Positions 9,190 through 17,741 of a stretch of DNA of 64,000 nucleotides are shown one piece after another. Each line of letters begins with the position of its first letter. The stretch's first letter is position 1. The stretch is from Pseudomonas lini (GTDB lineage Bacteria; Pseudomonadota; Gammaproteobacteria; Pseudomonadales; Pseudomonadaceae). The stretch spans positions 5,022,001 to 5,086,000 of the forward strand of contig NZ_OZ061318.1 in assembly GCF_964063345.1 (NCBI RefSeq). Direction: 5' to 3'. The translations under genes and the position numbers were made by a program. Under the pieces are notes generated by a model. It saw only the letters and a list, made by a program, of their open reading frames with translations, ran no database searches and was not told where the DNA came from.

Positions 9190-10043
9190 AAGTGTTGGTG
9201 ACCGGTGCCACCGGGTTTGTCGGCCGACATCTGGTTGCGGCTTTGCTCGCCCGTGGCTGCGAGGTCCGGGCGGTGGCGCGTAACGCCGAGACCGCTGCGC
9301 AACTTCCGTGGATCAATGCCGTGGAGTTCGTGGCAGCGGATATTCATGCCGCCGATGTGGACCTCGCCGCGCTGACCGATGGCGTCGATGCCTTGGCGCA
9401 TCTCGCCTGGCCAGGATTACCAAACTATCAGGCACTGTTTCACTTCGAACACAACCTGATGGCCGATTACCGGTTCATCAAGGGCGCGGTCGAGGCGGGC
9501 GTGTCGCAGGTGTTGGTGACGGGCACCTGTTTCGAATATGGCCTGCAAAGCGGGCCACTCAACGAGCAGACCGAGGCGCGGCCGAGTAACCCTTATGGGC
9601 TGGCCAAGAACACCTTGCGTCTGTTCCTTGAAAACCTGCAGCGCCAACAGCCCTTCACCCTGCAATGGGCGCGGCTGTTTTACCTGCACGGTGCCGGGCA
9701 AAACCCCAACAGTTTACTGGCGGCACTGGACCGGGCAATCGAGGCCGGGGACGACAGTTTCAACATGTCGGCCGGCGAGCAGTTGCGCGATTACCTGGCG
9801 ATCGACACGGCCGCCAGTTACCTCGCCGCGATCCTGCAACAGCGCGAATTTGACGGCGTGATCAACTGTTCCAGTGGCCGGCCGATATCGGTCAGAGCGC
9901 TGGTCGAACAACGGCTGCGTGAACGTGACGCGTCGATTTGTTTGAACTTGGGCCATTACCCATACCCGACCCATGAGCCGATGGCGTTCTGGGGTGTGGC
10001 GGACCGCTTGCAACAGCTACTGGGAGCAGAGCATGAGGCATGA
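9186..10043 (+). CDS. NAD-dependent epimerase/dehydratase, probable 4-ketoreductase
   Basis: A 285-residue extended SDR protein. The Rossmann motif GATGFVGRHLV is at residues 7-17, and the catalytic Y-x3-K is in NPYGLAKNTLR. In branched-sugar pathways an SDR of this size reduces the 4-keto group after C-methylation; that role fits but the sequence alone cannot fix the substrate or stereochemistry. GTG start overlapping the stop of the methyltransferase gene (GTGA). Its 3' end overlaps the next gene by 11 bases. Confidence 0.75.
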   Translation: MKVLVTGATGFVGRHLVAALLARGCEVRAVARNAETAAQLPWINAVEFVAADIHAADVDLAALTDGVDALAHLAWPGLPNYQALFHFEHNLMADYRFIKGAVEAGVSQVLVTGTCFEYGLQSGPLNEQTEARPSNPYGLAKNTLRLFLENLQRQQPFTLQWARLFYLHGAGQNPNSLLAALDRAIEAGDDSFNMSAGEQLRDYLAIDTAASYLAAILQQREFDGVINCSSGRPISVRALVEQRLRERDASICLNLGHYPYPTHEPMAFWGVADRLQQLLGAEHEA

Positions 10044-11103
10044 GTTGTATCGGGTCGCCGACCTGCCGGTGTTGCAGAACCGTACCTTTGCCGATGCGCA
10101 ATCGGCGAAAGCTTCGGCCTGCGCCGACATGGTGTTGGTGCAAGACGAAACGAGCGGGCTGATCTTCAATCAAGCCTTCGATGCCGACAAGCTCAGCTAC
10201 GACGCCGACTATCAGAATGAGCAGGCGCACTCCGGCCAGTTCCAGAAGCACCTGAGCGATGTCGAAGGGATCATTGCCCGTCACTTCAAGGGCCAGGAGC
10301 TGATCGAAGTCGGCTGCGGCAAAGGCTACTTTCTTGAGCTACTCAAAGGCTTGGGCTACGCCATCACCGGTATCGACCCGGCTTACGAAGGCGACAATCG
10401 CGATGTGATCAAGGCTCCGTTTACTCGGGGCCTGGGTCTGTCGGCGGATGCCATCGTGCTGCGGCATGTACTGGAACATATCCAGAACCCAGTGAGTTTT
10501 CTCGCCGAGATCGCCGAGGCCAATCAGGGCGGGCAGATCTACATCGAAGTGCCATGCCTGGACTGGATCCTTGAGCACCGTGCCTGGTTCGACCTGTTCT
10601 ACGAACACGTCAACTATTTCCGCCTCGATGACCTGCGCCGGATGTTCGGCACCGTGCACGAGGCCGGTCACCTGTTCGGTGGCCAATACCTGTACATCGT
10701 CGCCGACCTGTCGACGTTGCGCCTGACCCCGGAGCAACCGGTGTCGCGCCTGACGCTGCCCGAGGGTTTCACCGCCAGCCTCGACCGCGCCGTGCAGATC
10801 ATCCAGGCCGCGCCCGAGCAGGGTTCGGCGATCTGGGGCGCGTCGTCCAAAGGCGTGATTTATTCGCTGTTCCTGCAACGAGCGGGCGTGGCGGTGGATC
10901 GCGTGGTGGATATCAACCCGGCCAAACAGGGCCGCTATCTGCCCCTGAGCGGCGCGCGGGTGTCCTCCCCGCAAGAGGCCATGGATGCCTTGCCCGAAGG
11001 CGCCAACCTGTTTGTGATGAACTCCAATTACCTCGAAGAAATCAAGCGGATGACCGGTGGACGCTACGTCTATCACGCCGTCGATAGCGCTTCGTTCCTG
11101 TGA
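10033..11103 (+). CDS. Class I SAM methyltransferase, C-methyltransferase-like without the zinc cysteines
   Basis: A 356-residue protein. The SAM motif is LIEVGCGKGYFLELL, followed by LRHVLEHIQNP. The C-terminal half has GASSKGVIYSLFLQRAGV and DINPAKQGRYLPLSGA, which align with the C-terminal domain of the C-methyltransferase at 7963. The N-terminal part lacks the paired Cys-x2-Cys motifs of that protein, so it looks like a divergent paralog. The ATG at 10033 follows GGGAGCAGAGC and overlaps the previous gene; an in-frame start 20 codons upstream is less likely. It may methylate the same sugar or a later intermediate. Confidence 0.7.
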   Translation: MRHELYRVADLPVLQNRTFADAQSAKASACADMVLVQDETSGLIFNQAFDADKLSYDADYQNEQAHSGQFQKHLSDVEGIIARHFKGQELIEVGCGKGYFLELLKGLGYAITGIDPAYEGDNRDVIKAPFTRGLGLSADAIVLRHVLEHIQNPVSFLAEIAEANQGGQIYIEVPCLDWILEHRAWFDLFYEHVNYFRLDDLRRMFGTVHEAGHLFGGQYLYIVADLSTLRLTPEQPVSRLTLPEGFTASLDRAVQIIQAAPEQGSAIWGASSKGVIYSLFLQRAGVAVDRVVDINPAKQGRYLPLSGARVSSPQEAMDALPEGANLFVMNSNYLEEIKRMTGGRYVYHAVDSASFL

Positions 11104-11120
11104 CCATTGAGAATTTTGAA

Positions 11121-11858
11121 ATGACCGACAACAGCATCAACAAAGCCTTCGAAGCCGAATGCCGGGAACAGATCGCCCAGCAAGGTGATGACCAGAAACT
11201 CACCGGCCTGGCCCAAGAGTTCTTCAACGAATCGGCCAAGCACAAATACAGCTACCACTTCTCGTGGATGGGCCGTCCGATCATCCAGTTGCCGCAAGAC
11301 ATGATGGCGATGCAGGAAATCATCTGGCAGGTCAAACCGGATCTGGTCATCGAGTGCGGCATCGCACACGGCGGTTCGATCATCTACTACGCATCGTTGC
11401 TGGAGCTGCAAGGTCACGGTGAAGTTCTGGGCATTGATCTCGACATTCGTCCGCACAACCGCGAAGCCATCGAAAGCCACCCGATGAGCAAACGCATCAA
11501 GATGATCGAAGGTTCGAGCATCGACCCGGCCATCGCCGCACAAGTGTGCGCCGCCGCCGAAGGCAAGAAAGTCATTCTGGTGCTGGATTCCAACCACACT
11601 CACGATCACGTGCTCGAAGAGCTGCGTCTGTACGCACCGCTGGTGTCGGTGGACAGCTACTGCGTGGTGATGGACACCGTCGTTGAAGACATGCCAGCCG
11701 ACTTCTTCCCGGATCGTCCATGGGGGCCGGGCGACAACCCGAAAACTGCCGTGTGGAAGTACCTGGAAGAAAACAAGGACTTCGAGATTGACCAGCAGTT
11801 GCAGAACAAACTGCTAATCACCGTGGCGCCGGACGGCTATCTGCGTCGCGTTCGTTAA
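11121..11858 (+). CDS. CmcI-family (cephalosporin hydroxylase-like) methyltransferase
   Basis: About 245 residues. It matches the family of CmcI and rhamnosyl O-methyltransferases: SYHFSWMGRPIIQLPQDM, then LVIECGIAHGGSIIYYASLL as SAM site, GIDLDIRPHNR, an acidic pair in VLDSNHTHDHV, and WGPGDNPKTAV near the end. Family members O-methylate sugars or modify lipids and antibiotics; in this island O-methylation of the glycan is the best guess. The ATG at 11121 is preferred; a GTG at 11100 would overlap the previous stop codon and add seven residues. Transcribed with its neighbours. Confidence 0.75.
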   Translation: MTDNSINKAFEAECREQIAQQGDDQKLTGLAQEFFNESAKHKYSYHFSWMGRPIIQLPQDMMAMQEIIWQVKPDLVIECGIAHGGSIIYYASLLELQGHGEVLGIDLDIRPHNREAIESHPMSKRIKMIEGSSIDPAIAAQVCAAAEGKKVILVLDSNHTHDHVLEELRLYAPLVSVDSYCVVMDTVVEDMPADFFPDRPWGPGDNPKTAVWKYLEENKDFEIDQQLQNKLLITVAPDGYLRRVR

Positions 11859-11910
11859 TCAAAAGCAGCTTCAGGTACTTGGCGATCGGCCGGTTGTGGG
11901 GATAGGAATA

Positions 11911-14847
11911 ATGCAGGTTCAAAGCAGCACTCAAATCAACGTGACACCGCTGAACGAGCTGTTCACGGTAGTGGTCATCACCCACAACCGCAGGGCGTTC
12001 CTGCGACGCGCCTTGCAGTACTACAGCCGTTACTCCGCCAAGGTGCTGGTGCTGGATTCGTCCGTGCAGAGTGATGAGCGCATCGCATCTGACTTTCCGT
12101 CGGTCGACTATCGCCATTTGCCGCAGTTCACCTATACGGGGTTTCAGCAAAAGCTCGCGTATGGCGTCAGCCAGGTCACCACGCCGTACATGGTGTTGGC
12201 TTCCGACGATGATTTCCTGCTGCACGATGCATTGACCGAGTCGGTGAACTTCCTCGAGGCCAACCCCGATTACGGTATGTGCCACGGCTACTGCCTGATG
12301 TACCTGACGCACTCCAACTATGTGCAGTACTACCGTCGCGACAAAAAGGTGAAAGAGGATTACAACGCCGAGCGTGCGCAGGATCGTGTACTCGACTACA
12401 TGGGCCAGTACATTCCGCCGTTCTATGCGGTGCACCGCACTTCGCTGTTGCAGGACTGGTACGCGGCCATGCCGGAGGGCACGATTTTCGAGTGGCAGGA
12501 AATCGGCCATGCGTATTACATGCTCGCACGGGCCAAGGCGCGAATTCTCCCGGCACCTTATGTGGTACGTGAAGTCAATTACGGTCGTTCGGATCACAAC
12601 ACCGAAATCATGACGACCTTGAGTTTCAAGGACGCCCGCTCTGTCGCCGATCGCGAGCGCTTTGCCGATTTCCTCGCCACGCTGCCGACCGGCATCAGTG
12701 GCCTGAACCAGACGCAAACCGCAGAGTTCGCCCTGCAAAGCTTTCAGGCGCTGGCGGGCAGCCTGGCCACGCGCAATGCATTGACGATCGAGCCGATCTT
12801 CGAGTCCTACTGGAAAGATCCCACCGTCGGCCCGAAACGCGCATTCGGGCCTCAGCAGTATGTCGAGATGCCGTTCTACAACCAGGCGTTTTTCGATCAG
12901 CTGACCGAGTGCGAATTCCTGCTCCATGCGATGCCTGCCGGACGTTTGCAGCTGGAAGAAATGGAAGGTGCGTTACTGCAGCAGCACACGTTGCAGCGCA
13001 TCTATTCCAATGACACGTCCGAGACCATCCAGAACCGTTTGCTGCATGCCGTGCAGTTGGGCGCATTCAACCGTCAGGTCGTGCAAAAACTGGCGCAGCA
13101 GCTGCTGGACATGGGCGAGAGCGCCGATGCGAAAATATTGACCGACTGGATTGTCCGCCTGGGCAGCCTACCGACCTATGACAGCCGTCAGTTGCTGGAC
13201 AGCATGCCCTCCGGCCGGTTGTTGAACTGGTTGCAGGCACGCCAGCCGAACGAGACAGCGGTACGGAAAATCAATCAACACCTGGCGGCCAACAAGGGTG
13301 GACCTCAGTTCGGTATTCTGTTGCTGGACCTTGAAGCCGACATGGACAAGTTGCAGGTCACCTTCGACAGTCTGATGGAAAGCGCTTTCCGCGCCTTTAA
13401 GGTGGTGGTCTTCACCACCGGTGATTTACCCGACGTCACCACCGAACAAAATACCGTGCATTTTGTAAAGGTCAGCGCAAGCAACTACGTCGATAGACTG
13501 AACCAGATTGCCCAGCGCTCGACCTCGGACTGGTTGCTGTTGGCCGAGGCCGGTGACGAATTCACGGCTGCGGGCTTGCTGCGCGCAAGCCTTGAATTGC
13601 AGAACGCCGAAGGTTGCCGTGCGGTGGCGATGGATGAGATTCATCGCCGTAGTAACGGCACATTGACCGAGGTTTTCCGTCCGGCCTTCAACCTCGACTT
13701 GCTGCAAAGTCTGCCGACGTTGACCGCCCGGCATTGGCTGATCCGCCGCGAGGTGCTGGTGGATGTCGGTGGTTATGCCCGCGAGTTCAGCGATGCACTG
13801 GAATTCGACCTGCTGCTGCGTCTGATCGAAGCTGGCGGGCTGGCGGGACTGGCGCATTTGGCCGAGCCATTGCTTATCACCCCAGCGGTGGAGTTGGCGC
13901 CGAACGAGCACCAACGACAAACGCTGGTACGCCACCTGGCAACCCGTGGTTATCAGGCGCAGGTCAGTGCCGAAGCGTTCGGTGGCTTGCGGGTCGACTA
14001 CCGCCACGCGCAGCGTCCGAAGGTGTCGATTATCGTGCGCAGCGAAGACTGTCAGGAGCAATTGCAGCGCTGCCTGGTGAGCGTATTGCAGCGCACGCGC
14101 TATCAGAACAACGAAATTATCATCACCGACAACCACAGCCAGTCAGCCGAACTGCTGACGTGGCTCGACAGTCTGGAGCAAAACGGCCGCGGGCGGATTC
14201 GCCTGATCAAGAACCAGCAGCGCGTGAGCCCGTCGGCACTGCTCAACCAGGCCGCCGCGCAGGCGCAAGGTGAGTACCTGATACTGCTCGCGGCTGACGC
14301 CGAGGTGGTTAATGCCAATTGGATCGAAACCTTGCTCAACCAGGCTCAGCGTCCGGAAGTGGGTGTGGTGGGTGCCAAACTGGTTGATCGCGAAGGCAGC
14401 GTGACCGGCGCGGGTTTGATTCTGGGGCTGGGAGACGGCGTGGTATCTGCGTTCGTCGGCGAGAAAAAAGACGCACCGGGTCATATGCATCGACTGTTGG
14501 TCGAGCAGAATTATTCGGCGGTTTCCGACGCTTGCCTGATGGTGCGCAAAGAGGTGTTCGATGCACTGGGCGGGCTGGATGAAGAGCATTTCGAGCAAGC
14601 CTATGCCGATGTCGACTTGTGCCTGAAAGTCGCCGATGCCGGGTTACTGACCGTATGGACGCCGCAAGTGCAAATCGTCCATCCCGGCACTTTGCCGGAT
14701 CACCCGCAGGCGGCAGCTGCCCTGCGTGACAAGTGGCACGCCCGCTTCGAACAGGATTCAGCCTGCAACCAGAACCTGGCCTTGACCGGCAAGGGCTTTA
14801 CTCTCGGCGAACCGACCAGCGTGAACTGGGCGCAATTGCTCGCATAA
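11911..14847 (+). CDS. Large two-domain family 2 glycosyltransferase
   Basis: 979 residues. The N-terminal domain (about 1-260) begins FTVVVITHNRRAFLRRAL and has an LASDDD metal-binding motif; it resembles the TIGR00180-type glycosyltransferase domain. A central segment of about 430 residues has no motif I recognise beyond a third, weak GT2-like stretch (LLLAEAGDE). The C-terminal domain (about 710-940) is a GT2 fold with VSIIVRSEDCQEQL, ITDNHSQS and AQRPEVGVVGAKLV, and resembles the gene at position 1. I chose ATG 11911 because AGGAATA precedes it; the GTG at 11896 lacks support. It probably transfers the island's sugars to flagellin or to each other. Confidence 0.8.
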   Translation: MQVQSSTQINVTPLNELFTVVVITHNRRAFLRRALQYYSRYSAKVLVLDSSVQSDERIASDFPSVDYRHLPQFTYTGFQQKLAYGVSQVTTPYMVLASDDDFLLHDALTESVNFLEANPDYGMCHGYCLMYLTHSNYVQYYRRDKKVKEDYNAERAQDRVLDYMGQYIPPFYAVHRTSLLQDWYAAMPEGTIFEWQEIGHAYYMLARAKARILPAPYVVREVNYGRSDHNTEIMTTLSFKDARSVADRERFADFLATLPTGISGLNQTQTAEFALQSFQALAGSLATRNALTIEPIFESYWKDPTVGPKRAFGPQQYVEMPFYNQAFFDQLTECEFLLHAMPAGRLQLEEMEGALLQQHTLQRIYSNDTSETIQNRLLHAVQLGAFNRQVVQKLAQQLLDMGESADAKILTDWIVRLGSLPTYDSRQLLDSMPSGRLLNWLQARQPNETAVRKINQHLAANKGGPQFGILLLDLEADMDKLQVTFDSLMESAFRAFKVVVFTTGDLPDVTTEQNTVHFVKVSASNYVDRLNQIAQRSTSDWLLLAEAGDEFTAAGLLRASLELQNAEGCRAVAMDEIHRRSNGTLTEVFRPAFNLDLLQSLPTLTARHWLIRREVLVDVGGYAREFSDALEFDLLLRLIEAGGLAGLAHLAEPLLITPAVELAPNEHQRQTLVRHLATRGYQAQVSAEAFGGLRVDYRHAQRPKVSIIVRSEDCQEQLQRCLVSVLQRTRYQNNEIIITDNHSQSAELLTWLDSLEQNGRGRIRLIKNQQRVSPSALLNQAAAQAQGEYLILLAADAEVVNANWIETLLNQAQRPEVGVVGAKLVDREGSVTGAGLILGLGDGVVSAFVGEKKDAPGHMHRLLVEQNYSAVSDACLMVRKEVFDALGGLDEEHFEQAYADVDLCLKVADAGLLTVWTPQVQIVHPGTLPDHPQAAAALRDKWHARFEQDSACNQNLALTGKGFTLGEPTSVNWAQLLA

Positions 14848-14877
14848 GCCTGGCTGACAGGTAAAAGGACTCAAGGC

Positions 14878-15879
14878 ATGTTCAACGGTAAATCGATTTT
14901 CATCTCCGGAGGCACCGGCTCGTTCGGGCGCAATTTCATCCGCCGGCTGCTGGAGCAATACCAGCCCAAGCGCGTGGTGGTGTTTTCCCGCGATGAGCTC
15001 AAGCAATACGAGATGCAACAGACATTCAACGCACCGTGCATGCGGTACTTCATCGGCGATGTGCGCGACGCCGAGCGTTTGCGTCAGGCCATGCGCGGCA
15101 TCGATTACGTGGTGCATGCCGCGGCCCTGAAACAAGTGCCGGCGGCGGAATACAACCCTACCGAATGCATCCGTACCAACGTCAACGGCGCCGAAAACAT
15201 CATTGCCGCGGCCATCGACAACGGCGTGAAAAAAGTCGTCGCGCTGTCCACCGACAAGGCCGCCAGCCCGATCAATCTGTACGGCGCGACCAAGTTGCTA
15301 TCGGACAAACTGTTCGTGGCCGCCAACAACATTGCTGGCGAACAGCAGACCCGCTTTTCCGTGGTGCGCTATGGCAACGTTGCAGGCTCACGTGGATCGG
15401 TAGTGCCGTTCTTCAGCAAACTGATTGCCGAGGGCGCCAAAGAACTGCCGATCACCGACGAGCGCATGACGCGGTTCTGGATCACCCTCGATCACGGTGT
15501 GAAGTTTGTGCTCGACAGCTTCGCCCGCATGCACGGCGGTGAAGTGTTTGTGCCGAAGATCCCGTCGATTCGCATCGTCGATCTGGCGCTGGGCATGGCT
15601 GAGCATTTGCCGCACAAACACGTCGGCATTCGTCCGGGGGAAAAACTCCATGAACTGATGGTGCCGCTGGACGACGCGCGCATGACCCTGGAGTTCGATG
15701 ATCACTACACCATTCAGCCGTCGATTCGTTTCACCAGCGTCGACGTGGATTTTGCCGTCGACAAACTGGGCGAGCAGGGCCGGCCGGTGAGCGAAGATTT
15801 CGAGTACCGTTCCGACACCAACCCGCACTTCCTGTCGGTCGGCCAGATCGCTGACCTGCACGCGGAGCTGCCAGCATGA
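14878..15879 (+). CDS. pseB: UDP-GlcNAc 4,6-dehydratase (inverting), pseudaminic acid pathway
   Basis: First enzyme of CMP-pseudaminic acid synthesis: UDP-GlcNAc to UDP-2-acetamido-2,6-dideoxy-beta-L-arabino-hex-4-ulose. 333 residues, the usual PseB length. Seen: FISGGTGSFGRNF (NADP site), FSRDELKQYEM, STDKAASPINLYGATK carrying the Y-x3-K pair, and VRYGNVAGSRGSVVPFF. The start follows AAAAGGACTCAAGGC. Downstream pseC overlaps it by four bases. The six activities of the pathway follow in order B, C, F, G/H, I. Confidence 0.95.
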   Translation: MFNGKSIFISGGTGSFGRNFIRRLLEQYQPKRVVVFSRDELKQYEMQQTFNAPCMRYFIGDVRDAERLRQAMRGIDYVVHAAALKQVPAAEYNPTECIRTNVNGAENIIAAAIDNGVKKVVALSTDKAASPINLYGATKLLSDKLFVAANNIAGEQQTRFSVVRYGNVAGSRGSVVPFFSKLIAEGAKELPITDERMTRFWITLDHGVKFVLDSFARMHGGEVFVPKIPSIRIVDLALGMAEHLPHKHVGIRPGEKLHELMVPLDDARMTLEFDDHYTIQPSIRFTSVDVDFAVDKLGEQGRPVSEDFEYRSDTNPHFLSVGQIADLHAELPA

Positions 15880-17039
15880 TTCCGTATGGTCGGCAAAGTC
15901 TCGATCAGGCGGACATCGATGCGGTGGTTGCCGTGTTGCAGTCCGACTGGCTGACGCAAGGGCCGACCATCGAGCGTTTCGAACAGGCCATGGCCGAGCG
16001 TTGCCAGGCCGATTTCGCGGTGGCGGTGTGCAATGCCACGGCGGCGTTGCACATTGCCTGCCTCGCCGCCGGACTCGGGCCAGGCGATCGCTTGTGGACC
16101 ACGCCGAACACCTTTCTGGCCTCGGCCAACTGCGGTCGCTACTGCGGCGCCGAGGTCGATTTTGTCGACATTGATCCGCTGACCTGGAACCTCGACGCCT
16201 ACACTTTGGCGTCGAAGCTTGAGATCGCCGAGCGCGACGGCAAACTGCCGAAAGTGCTGGTGGCGGTGGCGTTCTCCGGACAGAGCTGCGACATGCGCAT
16301 GCTCGCCGAACTGGCCGAGCGCTATGGTTTTACGGTGATCGAGGATGCCTCCCACGCGGTCGGTGCGTCTTATGCCGGGCGTGCGGTGGGTTGCGGCGAA
16401 TTCGCGGCGATGACGGTGTTCAGTTTCCACCCGGTGAAGATCATCACCAGCGCCGAAGGCGGCATGGTGCTGACCAATCGCCCGGAACTGGCCGAGCGTT
16501 TGCAGCGCCTGCGCAGCCACGGCATGACCCGTGACCCTGCGCAGATGACCGAACCCAGCCATGGCCCCTGGTACTACCAGCAAGTAGAGCTGGGCTTTAA
16601 TTACCGGATCACCGACCTGCAAGCGGCCCTCGGTCTGTCGCAGCTGAACAAGCTCGATGGTTTCATCGAGCGTCGGCGTGAACTGGCGGCGCGTTATGAG
16701 CGGTTGCTGGCGTCCTTGCCGCTGACCTTGCCCTGCACGCAGCCGGAGGCCGAGTCGGCATGGCATTTGTACGTGGTGCGCTTGCAGCCGGAGCGGATCA
16801 ACCTCAGCCATCGACAGGTGTTCGAAGGCTTGCGAGCGGCCGGGGTGGGTGTGAACCTGCACTATATTCCGCTGCACTTGCAGCCGTATTATCGCGACCT
16901 GGGTTTTGCCGAGGGGGATTTCCCAGAGGCCGAACGTTATTACGCCGAGGCCATCAGCCTGCCGCTGTTTCCTCTGCTGAGCGATGAACAACAGGATTAT
17001 GTAGTCGAGCAATTGCGACGACTGATCCTTGAGGAGTAG
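15876..17039 (+). CDS. pseC: UDP-4-amino-4,6-dideoxy-N-acetyl-beta-L-altrosamine transaminase
   Basis: PLP-dependent DegT/DnrJ/EryC1-family aminotransferase of 387 residues, acting on the PseB product. Visible features are the N-terminal IPYGRQSLDQADIDAV, NATAALHIACLAAG for the cofactor phosphate, VIEDASHAVGASY, and the Schiff-base lysine in SFHPVKIITSAEGG. The C-terminal LHYIPLHLQPYY is typical of the family. The ATG is inside the last codons of pseB (ATGA overlap). pseF begins six bases after the stop. Confidence 0.95.
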   Translation: MIPYGRQSLDQADIDAVVAVLQSDWLTQGPTIERFEQAMAERCQADFAVAVCNATAALHIACLAAGLGPGDRLWTTPNTFLASANCGRYCGAEVDFVDIDPLTWNLDAYTLASKLEIAERDGKLPKVLVAVAFSGQSCDMRMLAELAERYGFTVIEDASHAVGASYAGRAVGCGEFAAMTVFSFHPVKIITSAEGGMVLTNRPELAERLQRLRSHGMTRDPAQMTEPSHGPWYYQQVELGFNYRITDLQAALGLSQLNKLDGFIERRRELAARYERLLASLPLTLPCTQPEAESAWHLYVVRLQPERINLSHRQVFEGLRAAGVGVNLHYIPLHLQPYYRDLGFAEGDFPEAERYYAEAISLPLFPLLSDEQQDYVVEQLRRLILEE

Positions 17040-17045
17040 TGACTC

Positions 17046-17741
17046 TTGAGCTGCGTTGCGATCATTCCGGCCCGTGGTGGCAGCAAGCGAATCCCGCGCA
17101 AGAACCTCAAGCCGTTCGACGGCGTGCCGATGATCGTCCGTTCGATTCGCACGGCGCTGGAGTCGAACCTGTTCGACCAAGTAGTCGTCAGCACCGACGA
17201 TGAAGAGATCGCCGAGGTCGCACGGGCCCATGGGGCTCAAGTGCCGTTCATGCGGCCCGCGACGCTTGCCGACGATTTCACCGGGACCGCAGCGGTGATC
17301 GTGCATGCCTTGAAGCAATTGCCAGCGTTCGACTATGCATGCTGCGTCTACGCGACGGCGCCGTTGTTGCAGGCGCGTTATCTGCGTCAGGGGCATGAGT
17401 TGCTGGTGCAGCATCCGGACAAGTCTTTCGCGTTTTCAGTCGCCGGTTTTGGCTTCCCGGTACAACGGGCCTTGACCCTCGACGAGCAGGGCGCCTTGAC
17501 CTCGCTCTACCCGGAATTTCGCGAGACCCGTTCGCAGGATTTGCCCGAGGCCTTTCAAGATGCCGGCCAGTTCTACTGGGGGCGCAGCGAGGCCTGGTTG
17601 CGCGGCGATGTGCTGTTCTCGCCGGCAAGTCTGCCGGTAATTCTGCCGCGGCATCTGGTGCAGGATATCGACACGCTTGAGGACTGGACACGTGCCGAAT
17701 ACCTCTATGCCGCCTTGAAGGCTGGGGGTGAATTGCAATGA
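17046..17741 (+). CDS. pseF: Pseudaminic acid cytidylyltransferase
   Basis: Activates pseudaminic acid with CTP to CMP-pseudaminic acid, the glycosyl donor for flagellin. 231 residues; IIPARGGSKRIPRKN is the CMP-sialic acid synthetase-type signature at residues 6-20, with VVSTDDEEIAEVA and RPATLADDFTGTA following. The start is TTG at 17046, supported by GAGGAG nine bases upstream. It overlaps the PseG-PseH gene by four bases. Confidence 0.93.
   Translation: MSCVAIIPARGGSKRIPRKNLKPFDGVPMIVRSIRTALESNLFDQVVVSTDDEEIAEVARAHGAQVPFMRPATLADDFTGTAAVIVHALKQLPAFDYACCVYATAPLLQARYLRQGHELLVQHPDKSFAFSVAGFGFPVQRALTLDEQGALTSLYPEFRETRSQDLPEAFQDAGQFYWGRSEAWLRGDVLFSPASLPVILPRHLVQDIDTLEDWTRAEYLYAALKAGGELQ

Noticed and set aside
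10033..11103. Possible frameshift remnant of a C-methyltransferase gene
   Set aside because: The frame is complete, has intact SAM motifs and a good start; the missing cysteines are better explained by divergence than by gene decay.
15714..17414. A 566-codon open frame on the minus strand across pseC and pseF
   Set aside because: It overlaps three confidently identified genes and its translation has no recognisable motif; long antisense frames are common at this GC content.
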